Source of the DNA: Blasia pusilla
Taxonomy: Eukaryota; Marchantiophyta; Marchantiopsida; Blasiales
Assembly: GCA_050084515.1 (NCBI GenBank)
Contig: CM114272.1
Location: 55,986,001 to 56,050,000 of the forward strand
Length of the DNA stretch: 64,000 nt
Direction of reading: 5' to 3'
The notes below the pieces were generated by a model. It was not told the DNA's origin and did not search any database. It worked only from the letters and a program-made list of their open reading frames with translations. A program made the translations under genes and the position numbers. Positions 56,003 to 64,000 of this stretch are shown here, piece by piece (positions within the stretch are counted from its first letter, which is position 1; the number at the start of each line of letters is the position of its first letter).

Positions 56003-56672
56003 TTAGACTTCCACTAGTCCTAGCATATTTCTACAAGTAATAAACTTAGCTTTGGCTAGTATTTTTTTCAGGATATCTGCGTCCATTTGCTCAGTTGGAT
56101 TGTACTTGAGTTCCACTTCTCTTTCCTCTACGTGGTTCCTTAAAAAATGGTGTTGAATATCAAAATGTTTGATGCAACCATGGTGAGCGAGATTCTTTGT
56201 TATCGCAAAACATGACTGATTATCCTCATGAATGAAGATTGGATATGGTTGCTCTATACCATAATCTCCCATTGCCTTTTGAAGCCATAGAGCCTCCTTT
56301 GCTGCAATAGTCGCTGCAGAAGATTTTGCTTCCATTGATGAGAGAGATACTATTTTTCTTGAAGAAGAGATTGATACTCCACTTAGTGTAAAAGCAAAAC
56401 CTCCAACTAAACATCGTGTCTCCTTGCAACCTCTCTGATCTTTATCCTTATATCCTACAAGTTGGAAGCTTGCATGCTTGCCGCCGTACCGCAATACTAA
56501 ACCTTGCAAGTATGGAAACTCTTGCTTCACTCGTCGCCAATGTGATATGGAAGGTTGAGGCGTTATTGTGCAAAGTTTTGGCAAGCAAAAGATATATCAT
56601 ACCTAGTTGCATTTGCCAAATACAAAGAAGATCTCGATGATATAATTTGACTTCATTTGAGTGAATCGGCAT
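56003..56672 (-). pseudogene. Ty1/copia pol fragment, RNase H end
   Basis: A 193-residue minus-strand frame (56584-56003) is collinear with the copia RT/RNase H region: SISHWRRVKQEFPYLQGLV (normally HWxAVKRIxRYLKGT), LVGYKDKD, SSSRKIVSLSSMEAKSSAA, KEALWLQ, HEDNQSCFAITKN, KHFDIQHHFLRNHV and MDADILKKILAK (normally QxADILTKxL). In SSMEAKS the usual TEAEY glutamate is changed to Lys, which argues against activity. A little more pol is visible in another frame to 56672 (MQLGMIYLL). Truncated on both sides, with no LTR seen. Confidence 0.8.
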
Positions 56673-56689
56673 ATCATTCTCATGAATAT

Positions 56690-58600
56690 ATGGTTAAATG
56701 TCCGCGTTCCATAGGTGTTGGAATAGCCTTTGCCTCCTTCATCCCAAATTTTCAAGCTTTTGAGAGATGTCATGACCATACGGATTATGTCGTAGAGTAT
56801 GGTGTGCTGGTAGAGGCCATTCCTTATGTAGGACCGTAGTGGCTTGGTAGAGATGCGGTTCCATACATAGGGTTGGGGTTACTCACTTGGGGTGACTTTC
56901 CCAGAGGGCCCGCTCTTAGGTTGGAGGATATAAGGTGGCTTGCCCTCAAAGAATCAGTTCTTTGAGTTGAGCTGTTGCGTTGGGAGTTAGCCTTGGTAGT
57001 GAGTAGAGCTCTTGGCTATGGTGTTGCCCGCAAGCCGACCTAGATTCTCCCATCGTGGAGTGGGTTTGGCTCAATTGTATGTGATTGTAAACGTGTTTTA
57101 TGACAAGATGGGTCTTTCACGGATTTCACTCAAAGAACCGGAGTAGATCGATGGTAGCCGATTGTAGATCAAGAGGATCTGGTTAGGGCTGATTGTGTAC
57201 TCGGACGTGGATGTTCGTGGCTTGTGGCCTATGTTGGAGAGTGTGAATCTGGTGCGCGGTTGGTTGGGAAAGAAGCGTCTTGCTGAGAGCTTTCCAACGC
57301 TTGTAGATCGCCGGATTTCGTCAAGGGAGTTGGAAGTTATCAAGCATTGAAGATTCAGTCGTGTTCGAGAGTTTTTCGATGTGGAGAGCTTGGAGTGCGG
57401 AAGCTGTTGAAGTTCATCCAGATCGGGTGAGAGGTTCCTATTGCTACTTGTATTGTGATCTCATGTGAAGCTATCCGCTCGAGTGCGTGGAGCGTTGCGG
57501 ATTTCTGCGTGCATGAAACTTGGCGGAAGCGGCTAGCCGGATTTGCGGTTCTAGAGGTGTATGGATGACAAGTTTGTCGATTTTATTTCGTGAGTCTGAG
57601 CTCGGTTGTAGCTGAGTTTTTATGAGATAGCTATGGTGGTCAATTGAATTCTGATTGAAACAGATTTGATTTCGGTCACGTATTTGTGAAGTAATTTCTG
57701 ATCGAAATTTCGCGGACTAGCTCAAGGTTTGGCTATGATGGACAGCGGATCGGAGGGGCTGGTTGGTTGGTGACTCGTTCATTTTTGGAGACGCCTATCC
57801 TGTTGGGGGCACCCTGGTTGGACCTCTCTCCATAGTGAAGCATGGCGAAGCGTGGCGATAGGGGCATATCTCGAGCATTCATCGGCGTTTTGAGGCTTCG
57901 AGGCTTCGAGGCAACTTCGTGGTAGCTCGGGGCGAGTGGGCGTGAAAGGCGGAGTAAGGAGCAAGGAGCAAGCAAGCAAGCTTGCTTGCTTGGGCGTGAG
58001 GCAATTTTTGCAGGATTTGGGATTTGAGTTTTGCATAACTGGTCACCCATCTTTGGGCTATTCTGCCTGGAGGACGCTTAACTGCTGAGTTCTTAACTAT
58101 GCCAATGTACAAACTGTTGTAGCTCATTTGGTGCTGTTCGGAGATGTGTTAGGCGCTTTATGCATCTCAGGTTTTTTGGTTGATGTACCTCTAGCGCATA
58201 GTATGGTGTAGCCTCTCCATGCAGGTGATATTTTCAGGTGCTACGCGTTCGACTAGCATGTCATCGACCCGCGGCGGAGTAGCTATTGCGTTAGAATTGT
58301 GTGGTGGGTTTTGTGGATTCAGAGGGGACCACGTTTGGTGGATTGTGTTACCTTGATTTCCATTTGCAATTGGAGGGTTGTCGTTGGATTTCTTGTGTTT
58401 GGATCCCCTCCATCGTGCTTCTTGCTTGCGCGCCCATTGTTAGGGTTGACGCTGATTTCGAGTAGTGTTACTCTGTGTGCTACCGGTAGTGAGGTGGAGG
58501 GATGACGAGTAGATTGTGGGAGACTTCTTGTGGTGATGACAAGTTAGGTTGCCTACACCCATAGCTAGTAGAGCTAGAATAGTATAGCGACATCGGCGTC
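56690..58600 (+). other. Untranslated leader or LTR region of gypsy copy 3
   Basis: No gene seen over 1.9 kb. GC content rises to that of gypsy copy 3, and GGATATAAGG at about 56926 could be a TATA box. It contains direct repeats (GAGGCTTC three times at 57890-57912) and a 24-bp palindrome. A position directly before gag suggests the LTR and leader of copy 3, but no second LTR is in the window to prove this. Confidence 0.35.
57969..57992. repeat. Perfect 24-bp palindrome
   Basis: CAAGCAAGCAAG joined without spacer to CTTGCTTGCTTG. It is built from a 4-base CAAG repeat and its complement. Confidence 0.9.
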
Positions 58601-58814
58601 ACTTGGTAATTTGGTGGTGGTGCGGCATCGGCGTTGATCATCACGGAGTCGGGTGGTCGGTTGGGGACCGTGGTGCGGACGGTGGTGGTTTCACATGGAG
58701 TGGATTTAGGTATCGGCTACCTTTTCCACGCCGGACGGTTGATGAAGAGGAGGGCGAGGGTGTTCCAAACACCGAGTCTTCTACGTTGTTATCGAGTGTT
58801 GCGGCTCCATTGAT

Positions 58815-60049
58815 TTGGGACATGGCCGGTGGATATGGGGCCATGAAGGGCCCACGACGATACTCGGTGCAATGGGTACCATTGAGTTGGAGGACTTCAT
58901 GCAGGAGTTTGATACGTGGTGTGATATGCAGATGTTGCGGGAACGCCACGTTGTTTACACCCTTCTTGGCTTGGAAGGGGTTGTTTCAAAGATTTGGAAG
59001 GACCACCCATGGATGATTACCATGAGTTTAGGAAGGACCATGTTCTTTGAGATTGAGGCATGGAGACAATATTGGTCTCCAGGCTATGTGTCTATCACCC
59101 ATGGTGGTATTGGTAGTAGTGCTCCTACTATGCCCGGCCCACTCGGCCGTGAGTGGTGCAGTGCAGTCGGAGTGGGGGTACCAAAGTGGAGGTACTAGTG
59201 GGGGTACTAATGGAGGTACTAGTGCCCCACCATCGTTTAGCCCGTTCTGAGAGTTCTTCAAGAGGTTGAAGAAGAACTATTAAGGAGTGAAGACGGAGAA
59301 GTTGAGGAATCTTCAGGACTTTGAGCGAAAGACTTGTGAGAGTCTTTGTGAGGCATACACGCGTATGCGACGCTTGATTTCGATTACCAGGGTGTGACGA
59401 GGATCAGCGATCCGATTTTGGTATGGGATCTTGGAGCGAGAGATTTGCGCCGTAGGGTACGTGATGCTACTCTTATGAGTGATGATTCACCACATTGACC
59501 CATGTGTTTGCTCTATCTCGAGAAGATTGAGCTTAACATGGTGAAGGAGAGAGTGGTGACATCCGCATTCAGAGGGGATACAACTACTACTTCGTGTTCA
59601 CCGCCCATCTCACGATCTCGTAGTAGTGGTGGTGGTAGTAGTAGTGGGAGTCGTGGGGGTACACGCGACCTCGATCAAGTCCTAGAGGGACATTTGTGCA
59701 GAGACCATTGCCTTCATTTGTTGCCCCAAAGCAAGGGCGATCATGTTGGACATGTGGAGGTGATCATGTTAGGAAGTTTTGTCCCCAAGAGGATGGGAGA
59801 CGGACTTTGGAGGATGGGCCTCAGTCGGCCCCAACTCAGTGTGATCATTGCGGGAGACTAGGTCATCCTCGAGAGCGTTGCTTTGATCTTCATCCAGAGT
59901 TGAGATCAGGCCGTGGCTGTGGTGGAGTAGCTCCAAGAGGCCGAGGTGGTAGAGGTGGTAGGGGTGGTAGAGGTGGACCAGTGGTTGGAGAGCCTACGGT
60001 GGCTACCACTACCACTCACGACAAGTCGGCTATATGGCTGCCAGATTGA
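58815..60049 (+). pseudogene. gag with two CCHC zinc knuckles, gypsy copy 3
   Basis: GTIELEDFMQEFDTWCDMQ (near 58880-58935) and GVVSKIWKDHPWMITM form the capsid-like start. Pieces with AYTRMRRLISI follow around 59355. Two knuckles are clear in the 59696-60049 frame: CWTCGGDHVRKFC (C-x2-C-x3-H-x4-C) and CDHCGRLGHPRERC (C-x2-C-x4-H-x4-C). A Gly/Arg-rich tail (RGRGGRGGRGGRGG) follows, likely RNA-binding. Stops near 59250-59290 break the frame. Confidence 0.7.
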
Positions 60050-60399
60050 GCGGTTGATTGGTAGAAGTTGGCTACTATGGTGGTATCCAAAGATAGATCA
60101 GGTTCGGGAGCAGGGCTTCCACCTCTTATGGAGGGGATGATCTCTCTTATATGGCGAGTGCAAAGACACGTTGAGGCATCGATTTGCGATTTGAGAGGAG
60201 CCACTTGAGCGTCAGAGCCACGTGGTGCTTCTGTGGAGTTGGACCCACAGAGGGGTGAGGCTGGGAGGCAGGCTAGGCTTCTCCAGTTATTCTTGTTGTT
60301 TGAGGTGCTTAGGACTCCATCCATGGTTCCTACGCAGCCTATTGAGTGACAGGGGGGCGAGGCATCTACATCGCGTGTAGTAGACACGGATGCAAAGAT

Positions 60400-61150
60400 C
60401 AATGCAAGATTGCGGATGGCAACCGGTGTTAGGATCCCCATTGTTTTCGCCACGGAGTCGATGGCTTTAGGAGTTGACTTAGCTCTGTATTTCACTTTAG
60501 CGACCACGTTGTGTGAACGTGGGGTGTATTCTTGCTACACGTGTTGAGGTGGATGAGGGTGTTGCGGTGGAGCGACCCTCTATGTCGAGTAGCATTGAGT
60601 ACGAGTGCTACTTGGCGGCAAAGCGGCGGCGAAGATGGATGCATTACCGGCCCGGCCAACCATTGATCGTGAGAGGCTTACACTGGTGTATGTATGTTGG
60701 ACAACCGAGTGGGATCTTCCGATTGGTGAGTCCTACGGAGACGGTGTATAGACCAGATAGAGTCTTGTTAGACTACGGTGCCCAACCTTTGATGTTGGGA
60801 AAGGCGGCATGTATTGGTTTGGGTATTCGGAGGTCGAGCTTGAGCCTTGCCCATTCAGATTCAAACATCACTTGGAGGAGCCAATGATAGGTCTCAATTC
60901 ATGACACGGGAGAAGTTTTTCATGACAGTTGAGACCAGATCATGCGACGATAGCTCCCGTTGGGAGTATCTCGGTAGTCATATCGGCCGAGTCGTATGAT
61001 GTACTAGTTGGAGGAGCGATATTGTACCCGATGGGTTTTCGGATGGATTCTTTGGATCGAGACAGCGTCTTATAGACCAGGTTGGCGATCCGAGGATGGA
61101 CGTATGAGCCAAGTTCTGTGAGATTTATTTCGGGGCTCGACCAGAGGGTC
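60400..61150 (+). pseudogene. Aspartic protease region, gypsy copy 3
   Basis: TGVRIPIVFATESMALGVDL (60422-60480) begins it. The active-site block is VLLDYGAQPLMLGKA (about 60763-60807). In other Ty3/gypsy elements this is LLDTGA or LLDSGA, so D-Y-G is a changed triplet. Further on, SYDVLVGGAILYPMGFRMD (about 60985-61045, in shifted frame) matches the protease C-terminal part (DVILGxxxL). Part of the sequence is frameshifted. Confidence 0.55.
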
Positions 61151-61464
61151 TTCCCCAAGCGGTGTTAGCATCTATGGGTGGTTTTAGTGGAGTAGTCACT
61201 TGGCCGGAGACTTTTGGAGGGTAATGTTTCGCTATGGATTCTCCTGCATGAGGAGGAAGAGGAGGTCCCTATTTTTGCAGCAGTGGCATCCTCATCGTTG
61301 GATGTGCCACTTTGGAGTTCAGGGCGGTGCACTACGGCGGGAGGCGTCGCCTAGTGCAGAGGAGGCTTGGTGTGAGGTTATACCTCACGAGGAAGAGGAG
61401 GCCCCACGGCGGACTCCTACTACTGGCCTGATTAGGTTATCCCTTTGGATACTACACCCATTGT

Positions 61465-62420
61465 ATGGCAGTATCCACGGAGGGCATTTGTGTGTTAGAT
61501 CTCTTTGGTGGGATTAGCATTGGTTTGGTCTGCAGTGTTGCAGGCGGTATTCTGTGCGGAGATACGTGTATGTGGAGCAAGATGAGACGGCCCGAGAGAG
61601 TCTCATCCCGACATATTGGTCGATTGATGCGGAGATATCTGAGTTGTTGCCGCCATCGCTATTCGTGGGTACCAGCGTGCTTTACCATCACACATTGCAT
61701 TGTTAAAGCGCAGGACCTTGAGAGAATTGGTCCTGTGGATTTGGTGATTGCTTTGGATGGCCATGTCGTGGTCATACACGTAGTCGTGGTGAGGGATTAC
61801 ATGAACCTAGGTCTCGATTGTTTTGGGAGATGTTACGGGTGTTACGACATCTTGAGTTCATCGCACGTGCTCTAGCTTACATTCGGAGAATGTTCCATTG
61901 TTGGGTGACACTCGGATCCGGATGATGGCGAGTATTCATGAGGTGCGCTCTTGGATTGGACGGTGTAGTTGGATGCGCCGCTTGAGTTGGCTCAGCGTGC
62001 ACATCGCCCACGCTTGTGGTGGACAAACTTGTTTCCTAGGGAGGTTCTACGTCGAGTATATGATGCAGTGCAGTGGGATCCTCGCCTTACAGTGGATAGT
62101 ATCTTGGATACTGGGCGACTTTCCCAAGTGGTGAGGGTTATTGATCGGTCACCCATGGCAGTGGTGAACCGTGTGGGCCAGCCTAGGATGGCACTACCCA
62201 CATTTGTGAGTTTTCCCGCGTCACATGCCTACAGGGAAGGTGGTCCGGGGCTTGTATGGGATTCTCATGTACGACAGTTGGTGGAGCCTAACGTTGATGA
62301 GAGAGAGCGTGCAATGGGATTTACTCTTTGGCGTGGCGGTTGCTTCTATTTACGAGGCTTCACGACGTCATGTGTTGGGTCAGGCCATGGACCTGAATTG
62401 TTTGACTTGGATTTTGAGTC
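61465..62420 (+). pseudogene. C5-cytosine DNA methyltransferase module of gypsy copy 3
   Basis: Motif I: CVLDLFGGIS at 61489-61518. Motif-II-like VYVEQDETARESL (other frame). Motif IV: GWPCRGH with the catalytic cysteine TGT at 61764-61766, in a different frame from the preceding DLVIA. RSRLFWEMLRVLRHLEF follows. Motif VI: SENVP at 61883-61897. Motif VIII: RPRLWWTNLFP near 62008-62040. A recognition stretch with VVNRVGQPRMALPTFVSFP. Motif IX-like DERERAMGF (62297-62323). Motif X-like SRRHVLGQAMDLN (62361-62400). Every C5-methyltransferase landmark is present in order over about 320 codons, interrupted by at least two frameshifts. It lies between protease and reverse transcriptase, as in the other copies. 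Confidence 0.8.
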
Positions 62421-62674
62421 TTGGTATGGCCGAGCAGCGTCGACTTCGGACTATGTCTGTGGCTCTTCCACCCCTTGTAATGAGCTCGATGGCTACCTGG
62501 ACGGTAGAGGCATCGGCTGGGGGCGAGGAGAGTAGTATTTTGCATCCTTGGAGTAAATGGGATGTAATGGCTGGGCATATGGAGTTGGTTGCTCATGCTG
62601 GTGGAGGAGTTATTTGCTCAGATGATGGTGTAGCTAAGGGTGTATCATCTTGTGAGGGGATTGCGTAGCAGCCA

Positions 62675-63455
62675 ATGGCATCATCCTCTCCCTCTAGTAT
62701 GCCAGTAGATGAGACTTGGGAGCCATTACTTGGGCCCAAGCTTACGGGAGGTGAGAAACGACGCTTGACACAGTTCCTACGTGCTTATAGGAGTTGTTTT
62801 GCCTTTAGCATGAAGGAGTTGGGTTCTCTGGTTGGACCCGGTATACGGATTGATTTGGCTAGTGATACGCCAATCTTCCGTCGTCCCTACCGATATAGTG
62901 ATATGGAGAGGGACCTGATTCAGAGTAGGACGTTGGACCTTTTGGAGGCTGGATTAGTGGAGTTGTCGTATGGAGAGTATGCATCAGCCATTGTCATGCC
63001 TGCTAAAAAGGATATGCATGGCAACTACACGGATAGGCGGATGTGTGGAGATTACCGTCCTATCAATCGGCAAACCAAGGCCGATAGGTATGCCATGCCT
63101 ACACCTGAGGAGATCTTTGATGTGGTGGGACAGGCAAAGATTTTCAAGATTTTTGGATCTTCCGGCAGGATACCATCAATTGCCGATTCGGGAGAGTGAC
63201 AAGGCCAAGACAGCATTTTGGGGTGTGAACTCTCATGGCAAGGATTGTTTGTACCAGTGGAAATTCTTACCCTTTGGGTTGAAGAATGCACCTGCCGAGT
63301 TTCAAAGAGTGATGGACAGGATCCTAGCAGGGTTGGATTTTGTTCGGTGTTACATTGATGATATCTTGGTGTTCAGTAACACGGTGGAGGAGCATCACAT
63401 ACATTTTCAGATGGTGTTTGAGCGGTTGAAAGCTCATGGTCTACGTTGTCGTATA
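62675..63455 (+). pseudogene. Reverse transcriptase of gypsy copy 3
   Basis: A frame begins near 62675 with GEKRRLTQFLRAYRSCFAFS, then IDLASDTPIFRRPYRYS, YGEYASAIVMPAKKD and DRRMCGDYRPINRQTKADRY. One frame change near 63150 leads to AGYHQLPIRESDKAKTAF, FLPFGLKNAPAEFQRVMD and the catalytic YIDDILVFS (near 63350-63378). All are standard Ty3/gypsy reverse transcriptase blocks. It stops at LKAHGLR, where the LTR-like repeat starts. Confidence 0.85.
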
Positions 63456-64000
63456 GTAAAATCAACCAGTGTGTAAACTCCTTCGTCATTAAGTGTTAGA
63501 TAGAGTTTCATTAGTATTAAGTAAATTGGCTTAGAAAAAGGAGATTCTTATGTTTAAACCTCTTTATGATGCCTCTTTTATGCGGGCCCAACTTTAGGAA
63601 AAGGAGGTAATAAATAAAAGATGACTTTATAAAAGTAAAGTAGTTGCTTTAATGAAAAGTAAAAGTAGTCTTGGTTGGTGGCTAAGTTAGTTGGGATAAT
63701 TTGGAAAATATCATGTGGGTAAAAGAGGATATTTTGGAAGAGATAAGAGGAAATTTACTTGTGTCAAAATGTGATTGGCTAAGCCTTGAGAGGAAGCCAT
63801 GTGGCACAAGATAAGATAAGCTCTATTTCGTACTCTTGTGGATCCCTTGTGAGTATATAAAGAGGAGGGACCTTCAAGGGTTCATCACCTTCTATTCCAC
63901 ATCTTGAGTCTCTCGTGTCTCTCTTGAGTGTATGGCTTTGGGATTGCTTGCTCTTCCAATGAGAGTGGATCACCCCTCTTGGGAGAGTAACTTGATCATG
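63456..64000 (+). repeat. LTR-like dispersed repeat, copy d, running off the window
   Basis: Starts CGTATAGTAAAATCAACCAG directly after the reverse transcriptase of gypsy copy 3 and matches copies a-c through the TATA box (GAGTATATAAAGAGGAGGG) and TTCAAGGGTTCATCACCTT to the end of the window. Confidence 0.7.

Larger units (their letters stand above)
58603..63455 (+). mobile_element. Ty3/gypsy retroelement copy 3 with C5-methyltransferase module
   Basis: Order on the plus strand: gag (58815-59560), two zinc knuckles (59700-59900), protease (60400-61150), C5-methyltransferase (61465-62420), reverse transcriptase (62675-63455). At 63456 it is cut by an LTR-like repeat, so RNase H and integrase are missing. 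It is the least decayed and most GC-rich of the three copies and the best guide to the family's layout. Confidence 0.8.

Noticed and set aside
57733-58127. Overlapping minus-strand frames of 82-105 residues
   Set aside because: Low-complexity composition caused by the CAAG/CTTG palindrome and GAGGCTTC repeats, with no conserved motif.

Overview
The window reads as repeat-dominated nuclear DNA of a land plant. Evidence is a CACTA transposon with plant-type Tnp2 and DUF4216 modules, Ty3/gypsy and Ty1/copia fragments, a LINE-like remnant, a Mutator-like (MULE) family with a SWIM zinc finger, a plant EDM2-like PHD-finger fragment and a GNA-type mannose-binding lectin gene. The intron-less lectin and the style of the elements make a seed-free plant such as a bryophyte plausible, but the species cannot be fixed from sequence alone. 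No rRNA, tRNA or CRISPR was found. The only gene that looks intact and host-owned is the lectin at 8266-8754.

Layout. 1-1080: C-rich repeat. 1300-6950: decayed CACTA element. 7150-9140: lectin gene with promoter and flanks. 9480-13730: AT-rich DNA, a LINE remnant and unassigned degenerate sequence. 13745-14760: LTR-like repeat, followed by about eight diverged tandem units of roughly 180 bp (14800-16265). 16270-19505: Ty3/gypsy copy 1. 19775-41026: two nested MULEs of one family. 42300-49350: gypsy copy 2. 50400-56700: another LTR-like repeat, a PHD-finger pseudogene, a (GA)n tract, AT-rich DNA and a copia fragment. 56700-63455: gypsy copy 3, cut off by a fourth LTR-like repeat that runs out of the window.

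The central discovery is that two unrelated mobile-element families here each carry their own DNA methyltransferase gene. The gypsy family has a C5-cytosine methyltransferase module (motif I DLFGGI, motif IV WPCQG, motif VI ENV, motif VIII RPRLWW, motif X-like LGQAMD) between protease and reverse transcriptase. All three copies are damaged. The MULE family has a divergently transcribed second gene that couples a coiled coil, a ParB/Srx-like fold (WDGNHR) and a beta-type DNA amino-methyltransferase-like domain. The MULE is also packed with arrays of a roughly 26-bp palindrome (arms GCAACCCGTCGG and CCGACGGGTTGC) at about 60-67 bp spacing, confined to introns and the shared promoter.

The two MULEs have matching termini and target-site duplications: TATGGAGCCC flanks element 2 (19775-41026), and CCGACGCGT/CTGACGCGT flanks element 1 (23894-35513). 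Element 1 sits, in opposite orientation, inside the methyltransferase gene of element 2, so the pair forms a giant imperfect inverted repeat. Element 1 has lost its transposase core through an 807-bp deletion and looks non-autonomous. Element 2 keeps the transposase core and the SWIM finger but is frameshifted.
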